Below are positions 9,721 through 18,140 of a DNA stretch of 64,000 nt, in pieces (position 1 is the first letter of the stretch; every line of letters starts with the position of its first letter). Source of the DNA: Variovorax beijingensis (GTDB taxonomy: Bacteria > Pseudomonadota > Gammaproteobacteria > Burkholderiales > Burkholderiaceae_C); the NCBI RefSeq assembly GCF_003951285.1, contig NZ_RXFQ01000002.1, forward strand, positions 124,001-188,000. Direction: 5' to 3'. Made by a program: the position numbers and the translations under genes. The notes beneath the pieces were generated by a model. That model did not search any database. It was not told the DNA's origin and saw nothing but the letters and a program-made list of their open reading frames with translations.

Positions 9721-11030
9721 GCGCAAGCGACGAGAAAGCGATTCGCAGGGTGGTGGTATCGGCCCTGGTGGGCGCCACCATCGAGTGGTACGACTTCTTC
9801 CTGTACGGCGTGGTGGCCGGCATCGTGTTCAGCAAGCTCTACTTCCCGGGCAGCGACCCGGTGGTGTCCACCTTGCTGGCCTACACGACCTTCGCGGTGG
9901 GCTTTGTCACGCGGCCGCTGGGCGGCGTGATCTTCGGCCACTTCGGCGACAAGATCGGCCGCAAGAGCATGCTCATCATCACGCTGATGATCATGGGCGT
10001 GGCCACCTTCCTGATCGGCCTGGTGCCCACCTATGCGCAGATCGGCATCGCGGCGCCCTTGCTGCTGCTCCTGCTTCGCATCGCGCAAGGCATCGGCCTG
10101 GGTGGCGAATGGGGCGGCGCGGTGCTGATGGCCTACGAATATGCGCCCAAGGGCAAGCGCGGCTTCTATGCATCGCTGCCGCAGATCGGGCTGGCGATCG
10201 GCCTGTGCATGGCCTCGGGCGTGGTGGCGCTCCTGTCGTGGCTGCTGACCGACGAGCAGTTTCTCTCCTGGGGCTGGCGCATCGCGTTCCTGATTTCCGG
10301 CGCGATGGTGGGCGTGGGCATGTACATCCGGCTCCACGTGCAGGAGACGCCGGAGTTCGCGGCCGTGAAGGCACGCAACGCCGAACTGCGCATTCCGTTC
10401 ATGGACATGCTGCGGCGCTATCCGGGCAATGTGCTCAAGGGCATGGGCGCCCGCTACATCGACGGGGTGTTCTTCAACATCTTCGGCGTGTTCTCCATCA
10501 ACTATCTCACCGGCACCCTCAAGATCAGCCGCACCGACGCGCTGCTGGGCGTGATGGCCGCGGCCGTGGTGATGATCTTCTTCATTCCCTTCTTCGGCCG
10601 CCTGTCCGACCGGATGGGACGCGGCAAGGTCTACATGTGGGGTTCGCTGGTCACGGCGGTGTCGGCGTTTCCGGGCTTCTGGCTCATGACGCACAGCGGC
10701 GGCAGCGTACTGCTGGTGTGGCTCGCGATCATCATCCCCTTCGGCATCCTCTACGCCTCGGTGTACGGGCCGGAGGCCGCGCTGTTCTGCGACCTGTTCG
10801 ACGCCAAGGTGCGCTACACCGGCATTTCCTTCGTCTACCAGTTCTCGGGCATCTTTGCCTCGGGCATCACGCCGATCATCGCGACCGCGCTGCTCAAGTC
10901 GGGCGGCGGCCAGCCCTGGCAGATCTGCATGTACGTGCTGTTCGCGGGCGTGGTGTCGGCCGCATGCGCATGGATGATCGGGCGGTCCGCGTCGCCGGCC
11001 GATGCGCCGGTGGCGGTGGCCTCGCGCTGA
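9717..11030 (+). CDS. MFS permease, metabolite:H+ symporter (MHS) type
   Basis: A 437-residue, 12-helix transporter. The N-terminus A-T-I-E-W-Y-D-F-F-L-Y-G and the loop-2/3 motif G-H-F-G-D-K-I-G-R-K are characteristic of the MHS branch (ShiA, KgtP, ProP, citrate carriers). L-S-D-R-M-G-R-G-K gives the repeated motif in the second half. It sits in the inner membrane and probably imports an organic acid, betaine or similar solute for the upstream oxidoreductase. The start overlaps the oxidoreductase stop by four bases. Confidence 0.88.
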   Translation: MSASDEKAIRRVVVSALVGATIEWYDFFLYGVVAGIVFSKLYFPGSDPVVSTLLAYTTFAVGFVTRPLGGVIFGHFGDKIGRKSMLIITLMIMGVATFLIGLVPTYAQIGIAAPLLLLLLRIAQGIGLGGEWGGAVLMAYEYAPKGKRGFYASLPQIGLAIGLCMASGVVALLSWLLTDEQFLSWGWRIAFLISGAMVGVGMYIRLHVQETPEFAAVKARNAELRIPFMDMLRRYPGNVLKGMGARYIDGVFFNIFGVFSINYLTGTLKISRTDALLGVMAAAVVMIFFIPFFGRLSDRMGRGKVYMWGSLVTAVSAFPGFWLMTHSGGSVLLVWLAIIIPFGILYASVYGPEAALFCDLFDAKVRYTGISFVYQFSGIFASGITPIIATALLKSGGGQPWQICMYVLFAGVVSAACAWMIGRSASPADAPVAVASR

Positions 11031-11045
11031 CTTCGTTTTTATTCC

Positions 11046-11516
11046 TCAGGAGGTCCTGCCCATGGCGAGCGCGCGCACCACGGCCGCGGTGCGCGTCTCG
11101 ACGCCCAGCTTCACGTACACATGTTCCAGGTGCTTGTGGACGGTGCGCGGGCTGATCTCCAGCAGGGCGGCGATCTCGGCGTCGGTCTTGCCGCGCGAGA
11201 GCCAGTGCATGACATCGCCCTCGCGCGGCGTGAGGCCGGGCAGCGGCGCATCATGCAGCGGCGCCGCGGCGCGGCAGGCGAGCCCATACAGGAAGGCCAC
11301 CGCCACCGCATGCTCCAGCCCCGCGCGCCGGTAGCGGTCGGCCTGCCATGCGGCGCGGCGAAACTCGCTGCGGCCCGGCGCCCTGGTTGCGATGCGGGGA
11401 AGTGCGCGCAGGCCGTTGCTGCCGGCGCCATGAGGCCGCATGGGCGAATGCCCTGACTCCAGCTGCTCCAGCAGGCGAAGCGCGCCCGCACGATCGTTGC
11501 GCGTCAGGTGTGTCAT
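11046..11516 (-). CDS. Short LuxR-type HTH regulator
   Basis: A 156-residue protein whose C-terminal third is a LuxR/GerE helix-turn-helix: L-T-P-R-E-G-D-V-M-H-W-L-S-R-G-K-T-D-A-E-I-A, then I-S-P-R-T-V-H-K-H-L-E-H-V-Y-V-K-L-G-V. The N-terminal part is Arg/Ala-rich with no receiver domain or recognisable ligand domain, so it may be a remnant of a larger regulator or act without phosphorylation. It is convergent with the permease gene (15 bases apart). Confidence 0.75.
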   Translation of the reverse strand: MTHLTRNDRAGALRLLEQLESGHSPMRPHGAGSNGLRALPRIATRAPGRSEFRRAAWQADRYRRAGLEHAVAVAFLYGLACRAAAPLHDAPLPGLTPREGDVMHWLSRGKTDAEIAALLEISPRTVHKHLEHVYVKLGVETRTAAVVRALAMGRTS

Positions 11517-11536
11517 GGCATGCCCCTTTCACGGTG

Positions 11537-11556
11537 CATACGCATTGCTGCGTATG
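11537..11556. promoter_or_regulatory. Inverted repeat in the LuxR-gene leader
   Basis: CATACGCA-TTGC-TGCGTATG is a perfect 8-base inverted repeat 21 bases upstream of the minus-strand LuxR-type start. A symmetric site here is consistent with autoregulation by a dimeric regulator; no experiment is implied. Confidence 0.4.
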
Positions 11557-11772
11557 GCGCCTGCACGCATCGAGACGCACGATGCTCGCAGGCCCTTTAC
11601 CACCAAAGCAGTATAGGCAGGCAAGGGGCGCGCAGGCCGCTTGCCGGCGGAGGGGATACACATGGCCATCGACGAAACACGGCTTAACGCGCTCATGGGT
11701 ACCCTCGAGCCGCCCTCCTTCCGGCCCGCCTGATCTTCGAATCACGTCCGAAAGGACATTCCAGGAGCCACC

Positions 11773-11994
11773 ATGTCACGCCAATACATCGACTGCCGCG
11801 AGTTTCCGAGCACGATGAACTGCAGTGTCGCGCTCTCCGCCGACACCGAGAGCGAACTGCTCGAGGCCGCCGTCCAGCACGCCGTGGCCGTTCACGGCCA
11901 TACCGACACGCCGGAGTTCCGCCAGCAACTGGCAAGCATGTTCAAGTCCGGCACGCCGCCGCTGCAGGCGCCCGCGCAGAAGACCCCCGCCTGA
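11773..11994 (+). CDS. DUF1059 small protein
   Basis: A 73-residue protein with the DUF1059 pattern: an N-terminal Y-I-D-C-R-E, then N-C-S-V-A-L-S-A-D-T-E-S-E-L-L-E-A-A-V-Q-H-A-V-A-V-H-G-H, ending in a short Pro-rich tail. The two Cys and two His residues are typical of the family, whose function is unknown. A GGAG site lies 8 bases before the ATG. It appears to be a single-gene unit. Confidence 0.75.
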   Translation: MSRQYIDCREFPSTMNCSVALSADTESELLEAAVQHAVAVHGHTDTPEFRQQLASMFKSGTPPLQAPAQKTPA

Positions 11995-12151
11995 GGCGGC
12001 CTGGCCCCGGCCACCGCCGCTTCGGCCGGGCGATGAACACCTTCGGGTGCTTTCGAGGGCCGCCAGATCCAGGTGCCCGCGATTCGAGGGAGAGCGGGGA
12101 TGCCCCTACGGCCTGCGGCCCCATCCCCGATGCTGGAACAATGCGGCCACC

Positions 12152-13210
12152 ATGGACGGCCTCGATCTCATCAAAACATTCCGCGAAGTGGCGTTCCGGC
12201 GCAGCTTCTCCCGCGCAGCCATTTCGCTGGGCATGTCGAAGGCCACGGTCAGCCGCTACGTGGCCGAGCTCGAGGAGCGCAGCGGCGTGCGCCTGCTCAA
12301 CCGCTCCACCCGTTCGCTGAGCCTGACGGACGCCGGCCAGGTGCTGCTCGACCGCAGCACCGAGCTGGTGGCCATGGCCGAGAACACGCTGAACGACCTG
12401 CAGGCCCACGGCTCGCACCCCCAGGGGCGGCTGCGCATGAGCGCGCCGCATGGGCTGATCGCGGGCTGGCTGTCCGACGTGATCGCCGAGTTCATCCAGC
12501 TCTACCCCGACGTGTACGTGAGCCTGGTGTTCACCAACGACGAGCTCGACCTGATCGAGGAAGGCATCGACATCCACCTGACGGGCGGGCGCATCGACGA
12601 CATGAACCTGATCGTGCGCCGGCTGGTGCCGTTCGACATGGTGGTCTGCGCGAGCCCGGCCTACTGGGCCCGGCGCGGCATTCCGAGGGTGCCCGAAGAC
12701 CTGGGCCGCCACGACGTGCTGAGCTACTCGGCCAAGCCCACCACCCACCTGCCCTTCGAGACCGGCGGCAAGGCGGTCGACGTGCCGGTGCACAGCCGCA
12801 TGGAGGCCAACGACGCCGTCGCGCTCATCGAGCTGGCGCTGCGCGGCGCGGGCGTGGCCTACGTGCCCGAGCCGTTGGCGCAGTCGCACCTGGAACGCGG
12901 CGCGCTGGTGCCGGTGCTGCGCGAGCACATGCCGAGCGACCACTGGCTGTATGCCGCCTACTCGCAGCGCCGCCACAACAGCGCCGCGATGCGCACCATG
13001 CTCGACTTTCTGGAGCAGTCGATGGCCCGGCACGGCAACCCGCCCGCGATGCCGCCGCTGCCTCCCGCGTTGCAGGTGCTGGCTCCTTCTTCTCCTTCTC
13101 CTTCTCCTTCTTCTGTGGCTACTGCTGCTACATGCGCCCTTTCCAGGGCACCAGGCGCCGCTCGAGCCACCGCATCAGCAGGTCGAACAGATAAGCCACC
13201 ACGCCGATGA
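12152..13210 (+). CDS. LysR-family regulator with low-complexity C-terminal extension
   Basis: A 352-residue protein. The winged helix occupies residues 1-60 (F-S-R-A-A-I-S-L-G-M-S-K-A-T-V-S-R-Y-V-A-E-L-E) and the periplasmic-binding-like effector domain about 90-295, ending at a normal LysR boundary near F-L-E-Q-S-M. The last 55 residues are Pro/Ala and Ser/Pro-rich and are encoded by a CTTCTC-type repeat. They run 83 bases into the convergent tauC gene, so the tail may be a frame artefact of repeat slippage. It belongs to the subgroup around CrgA/DmlR. Its target is not obvious; DUF1059 upstream is one candidate. Confidence 0.82.
   Translation: MDGLDLIKTFREVAFRRSFSRAAISLGMSKATVSRYVAELEERSGVRLLNRSTRSLSLTDAGQVLLDRSTELVAMAENTLNDLQAHGSHPQGRLRMSAPHGLIAGWLSDVIAEFIQLYPDVYVSLVFTNDELDLIEEGIDIHLTGGRIDDMNLIVRRLVPFDMVVCASPAYWARRGIPRVPEDLGRHDVLSYSAKPTTHLPFETGGKAVDVPVHSRMEANDAVALIELALRGAGVAYVPEPLAQSHLERGALVPVLREHMPSDHWLYAAYSQRRHNSAAMRTMLDFLEQSMARHGNPPAMPPLPPALQVLAPSSPSPSPSSVATAATCALSRAPGAARATASAGRTDKPPRR
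13083..13114. repeat. CTTCTC-type simple sequence repeat
   Basis: A pyrimidine-only tract of TTCTCC/TTCT units lies inside the 3' end of the LysR reading frame, just past the end of tauC. Loss or gain of units would change the length or frame of the LysR tail. Confidence 0.7.
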
Positions 13211-14009
13211 CGATGATGCCCATGATCACGATGTCGGTGCGCAGGAAGTTCGACGCGTTCAGCACCATCTGGCCCAGGCCCATGTTGGCCGCCACCATCT
13301 CGGCCGCCACCAGCGTGGTCCAGCCGAAGCCGATGGCAATGCGCATGCCCACCAGGATGTCGGGCAGCGCCGACGGCAATATGACGTGCCGGATCACCTG
13401 CATGTAGCTGGCGCCCATCGAATACGCGGCGTTGATCTGCTCCTGCGACGCGCTGCGCATGCCCGAGCGCGCGGCCAGTGCCAGCGGCGCGAAGCAGCTC
13501 AGGAAGATCAGCAGCACCTTGGGCAGCTCGTCGATGCCGAACCAGATGATGATCAGCGGCAGGTAGGCCAGCGGCGGCAGCGGCCGGTAGAACTCCAGCG
13601 GCGGATCGAAGATGCCGCGCCAGAAGCGGCTCATGCCCATCGCAATGCCCACCGGAATGGCCGTGGCGCAGGCCAGCAGGAAGGCCGAGAACACGCGGAA
13701 CATGCTCGCGAGGAAGTGCTGCCACAGCGGCTTGTCGTTGGCCTGCCCCGTGAGGTATTCGTAGAACTGCTGGAACACCGCCTGCGGCGTCGGCAGGAAC
13801 AGCGGCTTGACCCAGCCCATGTTGGTCACGAGGAACCACAGCGCGACCAGCGCCGCCACCGTGACCACGCTGATGGTCACGCTCGAGCCCTCGCCCGGCA
13901 CCTTGAAGGCGCTGGTCTTGAGCTTGGCGCCGGCCGGTGGAGGCGGCGGCGCGGCGGGCTTGGAGGGCGGTGTCATGGCGACAGGCGTTGCGATGGTGGC
14001 CTCAGGCAT
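13128..14009 (-). CDS. tauC: Taurine/sulfonate ABC transporter permease TauC-like
   Basis: A 293-residue inner-membrane permease with about six helices and the EAA-type loop ([23 protein letters not shown]) typical of the nitrate/sulfonate/taurine importers. The first 45 residues are an unusual Pro/Ala-rich cytosolic extension. It overlaps the end of the ATPase gene by eight bases and is the last gene of the tauABC operon. Confidence 0.85.
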   Translation of the reverse strand: MPEATIATPVAMTPPSKPAAPPPPPAGAKLKTSAFKVPGEGSSVTISVVTVAALVALWFLVTNMGWVKPLFLPTPQAVFQQFYEYLTGQANDKPLWQHFLASMFRVFSAFLLACATAIPVGIAMGMSRFWRGIFDPPLEFYRPLPPLAYLPLIIIWFGIDELPKVLLIFLSCFAPLALAARSGMRSASQEQINAAYSMGASYMQVIRHVILPSALPDILVGMRIAIGFGWTTLVAAEMVAANMGLGQMVLNASNFLRTDIVIMGIIVIGVVAYLFDLLMRWLERRLVPWKGRM

Positions 14010-14790
14010 GTGCAGCCTCGCGATGATGAATGATCGAAAGAACCTCTTCGCGCATGCGGATGAATTCGGACTCCGACTTCACCTTGCGCGAGTCGCCATG
14101 CGACAGGAACTGGCGCGAGAACGGAACCTCGTCGTACACGTGCGAGATGCGCCCCGGGCTCGGGCTCATCACGATCAGCCGCGTGGCGAGGAACAGCGCT
14201 TCCTCGACCGAATGGGTGATGAAGAACACCATCTTGTTCGACTTGGACCAGGCCTTGAGCAGGATCTCCTGCACCTGTTCCCGCGTGAATGCGTCGAGCG
14301 CGCCCATGGGCTCGTCCATGAGCAGCACGGCGGGGTCGCTGGCCAGCGCGCGTGCAATGCCCACGCGCTGCTGCATGCCGCCCGAGAGCTCGTACACCGC
14401 GCGCTCCGCGTACTGCTGCAGGCCGACGAGCCCGAGCTTCTCCTGCGCGATGCGGTCGCGCTCGGCCTTGCCCATGCCGGCCAGGCGCAAGCCCAGCGCC
14501 ACGTTGTCGCGCACGTTGAGCCAGGGCATCAGCGCATGCTTCTGGAACACCACGCCGCGGTCGGCGCCGGGGCCGACCACGGGCTTGCCGTCGAGCAGGA
14601 TCTGGCCGGTGGAAGGCGGCAGGAAGCCGGCGATGCTGTTGAGCAGCGTGGTCTTGCCACAGCCCGAGGCGCCGAGCGCCACGACGAAATCGCCGTCGCG
14701 CATCGTGAGGTTGACCGGCGCCAGCGCCTGCAGCGTGCCGCCCTTGACAGCGTAGTTGACCGTGAGGTCGCGGATGTCGAGCGTGGGCAT
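14002..14790 (-). CDS. tauB: Taurine ABC transporter ATPase TauB-like
   Basis: A 262-residue ABC ATPase with Walker [11 protein letters not shown]-loop F-Q-K-H-A-L-M-P-W, signature L-S-G-G-M-Q-Q-R, Walker B L-L-M-D-E-P and the switch histidine in I-T-H-S-V-E-E-A. It energises sulfonate import. I took the ATG at 14790 because upstream sequence in this frame has no family similarity and overlaps tauA. It starts five bases after the tauA stop, so expression is coupled. Confidence 0.87.
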   Translation of the reverse strand: MPTLDIRDLTVNYAVKGGTLQALAPVNLTMRDGDFVVALGASGCGKTTLLNSIAGFLPPSTGQILLDGKPVVGPGADRGVVFQKHALMPWLNVRDNVALGLRLAGMGKAERDRIAQEKLGLVGLQQYAERAVYELSGGMQQRVGIARALASDPAVLLMDEPMGALDAFTREQVQEILLKAWSKSNKMVFFITHSVEEALFLATRLIVMSPSPGRISHVYDEVPFSRQFLSHGDSRKVKSESEFIRMREEVLSIIHHREAAHA

Positions 14791-14795
14791 GCGGC

Positions 14796-15818
14796 TTACT
14801 TCCCCATGGCTTTCTCGACATAGGCCGTGGTCACGAAGGCGCTGTAGTCGGGCTTGACCTCCTGCACCCGGCCCTGCTCCTTCAGGAACGCCGCCGTGCC
14901 CGCCATCGCCTTGGCCGCGCCGCCGCCCAGCCACGTGGGCGAGACCTGCTCGGCCATGGTCGGGAAGGTATAGAGCGCCATCGCCGCCGACACGTCCTTC
15001 GGATCGGCCTTGGTCCACTTGGCCATCGCCTTGGTCTGCGGCGAATCGGGCGTCCAGCTCTTGCCGCTGGCCTTGTATTCCTCGTTCGCGCGGTTGAGCG
15101 CCTTCACGAAGGCGATCATGAACGGTTCGTTGGCCGCGGCCCACTTGGCGTTGACCACGATGCCCTCGAACGTGGGCGCGCCGCGCTTGCCGATGCTGCC
15201 CGAGGTGGCGATGGTCTTGCCCGTGCCCCTGATCTTGGAAAGCACCGGATCCCAGATGAAAGTGGCGTCGATGTCGCCGCGCTCCCAGGCCGCCGCGATC
15301 TCGGGCGGGCGCATGTTCATCACGTTGACGCTCTTGGGGTCGACGCCATCCATCTTCATGCCGGCCATGAGCTGGTAGTGCGCGGTCGAGACGAACGGCG
15401 TGGCCACCTTCTTGCCGGCCAGGTCCTTCATGCTGTTGATGCCCGACGCATTGCGCGCAATGAGCGCCTCGGCGTTGGCGATGTCGGCCGAAATCCAGAA
15501 CAGCTTGATGTCCTGCCCCTGGCTGGCCGCGGCCGTGAGCGGGCTGGAGCCGGTTTCGCCCATCTGCACGTCGCCCGACGCCATGGCCCGGATCACGTCG
15601 CCGCCGCCGGAGAACATGCGCCAGTTGATTTTGTAGCCCGTGGCTTTCTCGACCTCGCCCGATTCCATGACGAGGCGCAGGGGGACCAGCATGTCCTGGT
15701 GGGCGAAGGTGAGTTCCTTGGCCTGCTGCGCGAACGCGGCGCCGCTGCCCATCATCATCAGCATCGCGGCGGCTGCGAGCGCTGCGGATTTCAGGGAAAG
15801 ACGTCGGGGCATGGTCAT
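14796..15818 (-). CDS. tauA: Taurine ABC transporter periplasmic binding protein TauA-like
   Basis: A 340-residue binding protein with a Sec signal peptide (cleavage after A-A-F-A). The sequence follows Escherichia coli TauA closely in pattern: [38 protein letters not shown] and G-K-R-G-A-P-T-F. Another in-frame ATG lies two codons downstream; AGGAGAA places the ribosome for the ATG at 15818. It binds taurine or related sulfonates in the periplasm for TauB/TauC. A TauR-type regulator lies directly upstream on the same strand. Confidence 0.87.
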   Translation of the reverse strand: MTMPRRLSLKSAALAAAAMLMMMGSGAAFAQQAKELTFAHQDMLVPLRLVMESGEVEKATGYKINWRMFSGGGDVIRAMASGDVQMGETGSSPLTAAASQGQDIKLFWISADIANAEALIARNASGINSMKDLAGKKVATPFVSTAHYQLMAGMKMDGVDPKSVNVMNMRPPEIAAAWERGDIDATFIWDPVLSKIRGTGKTIATSGSIGKRGAPTFEGIVVNAKWAAANEPFMIAFVKALNRANEEYKASGKSWTPDSPQTKAMAKWTKADPKDVSAAMALYTFPTMAEQVSPTWLGGGAAKAMAGTAAFLKEQGRVQEVKPDYSAFVTTAYVEKAMGK

Positions 15819-15962
15819 CTGTTTTCTCCTGTGGGTGAATCTGGGCGGACTTTGCACCTGTTGTCTCTTTGCAGAAAGTACCAGCGCTGTGGGGGGTATG
15901 GAGCCAGCTTGTCGGTGAATACCCTTGTTCTGGTGCGAGTGCACGGGAGCGGTGCGTTTTTT

Positions 15963-16060
15963 GGTTCCGGGGCCGGGTCTCGCCCCGGCGGGCGACTCAC
16001 TTTCTTTTGCTTCGCCAAAGAAAGTGAGTCCGCCGCCGGGCGGAATCCCGGCCCCGGAAC
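15963..16060. repeat. Nested inverted-repeat element
   Basis: The outer arms are GTTCCGGGGCCGGG (15964-15977) and its exact complement (16047-16060). The inner arms are GACTCACTTTCTTT (15994-16007) and its exact complement (16017-16030) around a nine-base loop, and G+C-rich stretches between the arms also pair. The element fills the gap between the TauR stop and the tauA leader and could form a long cruciform or RNA hairpin, for example ending tauR transcription. The compact, fully symmetric design looks like a dispersed intergenic repeat of the REP/MITE kind. Confidence 0.75.
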
Positions 16061-17581
16061 TCAATGCGCCCTCAACTCCCCCCGAGCCAACGCCAACTCC
16101 CCAACAGCCATCCCCAAGGCCTGAATCCCCAAAGGAATCTGCGAAGCCGCAATGGACGACAACCTCAGCCGAAAAAACGGACACGGATAAGGCGGCTTCG
16201 CAAAGAACACATCCCCCGCTTCGATCAGCACCCCATGGCTGCGCGCCATCAGCGACAACTCGCCCGCATCGACCCACGCCGGCGCCCGCACCCAGATCGA
16301 CGCCCCACCCTGCGGCAGCGTGAACTCGAACTCCGGCAGGTGCTCGCGCAGCGCCTTGGCCGCGAGCGCAAGCCGCTCCTGCATCGCATGGTTCACGCGC
16401 CGCGCATGCGACTCGTGGTGCCCGAGCGACAGGAACAGCGCGTACGCATGCTGCAGGAAGGCGCTCGGATGCCGAACCATCGCATGCCGTATGCTGCGCA
16501 GCTCCTTGATCAGCGCGCGCGGCGCCACGATGAAGCCGAGCCGCAGCGCAGGCGAAAGGCTCTTGGACACCGAGCCCACGTAGATCACGCGCCCGGTCTT
16601 GTCCAGGCTCTTGAGCGCCGGCATCGGCGTGCCTTCGTACAGGTTCTCGGCCTCGTAGTCGTCCTCGATGATCACGAAGTCCTGCAGCTCGGCCTTGCGC
16701 AGCAGCCACTGCCTGCGCTCCAGGCTCAGCGTGGCGGTGGTCGGGCTCTGGTGCGAAGGGGTCACGAAGAGGTAGTCGGCCGCGGGCAGCGCATCGACCA
16801 CCAGGCCCTCCTCGTCCACGGCCACCTCGACCCACTTGGGGTTGCGCATCGAGAAGCTGTTGCGCGCATGCGGATGGCCAGGCTCTTCCAGGCCGACGCG
16901 GGTGTGCTCGTCGAACAGCGCATCGGCCAGCAGGTAGTACGCATGCTGCGCACCGAGCGTCACCAGGATTTCTTCCTTCAGAGCGAACACGCCGCGCTTG
17001 GGCAGCAAGCGCGTGCGGATCTGCTCGATCAGGTCGGGCACGTCGTCGGTCTCGAAGTCGGGCGTCCAGTGCGGCAGCTGCGAGCGCGCCAGGCTGCGCG
17101 CGCAGCACTCGCGAAAATCCTCGGTCGGAAAAAGCTGCGGGTCGTAGTTGCCGTAGACGAACGGGTACGGATAGTCGCGCCAGCGGTCGGGCTTCGACAG
17201 CGTGGGCTTGCCCTCCAGCGAGCGCAGCACGCGCCCCGACCAGTCGGGCGGCTGGCTGGCCTGGCCGCTGCGGCCCACGAGCGGCTCGGCATGCGCAGCC
17301 GACAGCGGCCGCGCGTTGTGCGCCACGAACACACCGCTGCGCGGACGCGCCTCGAGAAAGCCTTCGTCGATCAATTGCAGGTAGGCCGAAGTGACGGTGT
17401 TGCGGCTCAGTCCCAGCAGCGCGGCAAGCTCGCGCGATGAAGGCAGCGAGGCGCCGGCGCTCAGATGGTCTTCGAGGATGGCCTGCACCACGGCGGCGCG
17501 CAGACGGGCCTGCAGCGGCAAGGCGGGCTGGTCGGGCAGCGCGAAGAGCTGCGCCCATTGGGTGGCTCTGGGGTTGGCCAT
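16061..17581 (-). CDS. tauR: MocR-type (GntR/aminotransferase) regulator, TauR candidate
   Basis: A 506-residue fusion. The GntR winged helix is at about residues 15-85 (L-P-S-S-R-E-L-A-A-L-L-G-L-S-R-N-T-V-T-S-A-Y), and a fold-type I PLP aminotransferase-like domain covers about 125-495. The PLP lysine lies in Y-V-G-S-V-S-K-S-L-S-P-A-L-R-L-G-F, and the upstream I-I-E-D-D-Y-E-A-E gives the PLP-binding aspartate. TauR of Rhodobacter capsulatus, which controls taurine genes, has this architecture. Its location between tauABC and tauXY-like genes makes a taurine regulator the best call. It diverges from the tauX-like gene. Confidence 0.78.
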   Translation of the reverse strand: MANPRATQWAQLFALPDQPALPLQARLRAAVVQAILEDHLSAGASLPSSRELAALLGLSRNTVTSAYLQLIDEGFLEARPRSGVFVAHNARPLSAAHAEPLVGRSGQASQPPDWSGRVLRSLEGKPTLSKPDRWRDYPYPFVYGNYDPQLFPTEDFRECCARSLARSQLPHWTPDFETDDVPDLIEQIRTRLLPKRGVFALKEEILVTLGAQHAYYLLADALFDEHTRVGLEEPGHPHARNSFSMRNPKWVEVAVDEEGLVVDALPAADYLFVTPSHQSPTTATLSLERRQWLLRKAELQDFVIIEDDYEAENLYEGTPMPALKSLDKTGRVIYVGSVSKSLSPALRLGFIVAPRALIKELRSIRHAMVRHPSAFLQHAYALFLSLGHHESHARRVNHAMQERLALAAKALREHLPEFEFTLPQGGASIWVRAPAWVDAGELSLMARSHGVLIEAGDVFFAKPPYPCPFFRLRLSSIAASQIPLGIQALGMAVGELALARGELRAH

Positions 17582-17613
17582 GGTGCGCCGCAGTTTAGGG
17601 CAAGCGCGGCGTT

Positions 17614-17646
17614 CTGGCTCGGTCGAATCCCCGCATCTGGCCCTAT
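17614..17646. promoter_or_regulatory. Candidate TauR-type direct repeats
   Basis: CTGGCTCGGT (17614) and CTGGCCCTAT (17637) lie in the 118-base gap between tauR and the tauX-like gene, 23 bases apart start to start, about two helical turns. MocR regulators commonly bind direct repeats, and the Rhodobacter TauR sites are reported as CTGGAC-type repeats. The match is partial. Confidence 0.35.
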
Positions 17647-17699
17647 CGCGCGGACGGCGGGCTGCCTACGCTTGCGGCATTCAATCCCGGAGCTCCCGC

Positions 17700-18113
17700 G
17701 TGACCGCACAGCCTTCTTCTTCCTCTTCTTCCGTCACCACCGAAACCCTGGCCGCCTTCAGCGATGCCTGGAACCGCCACGACATCGATGCGCTGATGGG
17801 CTTCATGACCGCCGACTGCATCTTCCAGACCGCCGCCGGCCCCGACGCCTGCGGCACCCGCCACGTGGGCACCGAGGCGGTGCGCGAGGCCTTCGCGGCG
17901 GCATGGCAGGCGGTGCCCGATGCGCAGTGGATCAACGGCCGGCATTTCGTGCACGGCGATTTCGGCACCTCGCAATGGACTTTCACCGGCACCGCGGCCG
18001 ACGGCAGCCGCATCGAGACCGACGGCATCGACGTCTTCACCTTCAGGGGCGGAAAGATCCACCTGAAGAACGTGTTCCGCAAGGCCCGCCCCAACCTGCC
18101 GGCGGCCCGCTAG
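17700..18113 (+). CDS. tauX: NTF2/SnoaL-like protein, candidate taurine dehydrogenase small subunit TauX
   Basis: A 137-residue single-domain protein of the NTF2/SnoaL fold (F-S-D-A-W-N-R-H-D-I-D-A-L near the start, D-G-I-D-V-F-T-F-R-G-G-K-I near the end) after a serine-rich leader. The start is a GTG at 17700; no ATG fits. It is 27 bases upstream of a large FAD oxidoreductase gene and divergent from a TauR-type regulator, the arrangement expected for taurine dehydrogenase tauXY. The domain alone does not define function, so the assignment rests on context. Confidence 0.62.
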   Translation: MTAQPSSSSSSVTTETLAAFSDAWNRHDIDALMGFMTADCIFQTAAGPDACGTRHVGTEAVREAFAAAWQAVPDAQWINGRHFVHGDFGTSQWTFTGTAADGSRIETDGIDVFTFRGGKIHLKNVFRKARPNLPAAR

Positions 18114-18140
18114 GCCAGCCGCGTCGGGAGCCCCCGCATC

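Noticed and set aside
14796..17558. A single 920-codon minus-strand frame spanning tauA and most of tauR
   Set aside because: Only its last 340 codons encode a real protein (TauA). The upstream part is the wrong frame of tauR and the intervening repeat element.
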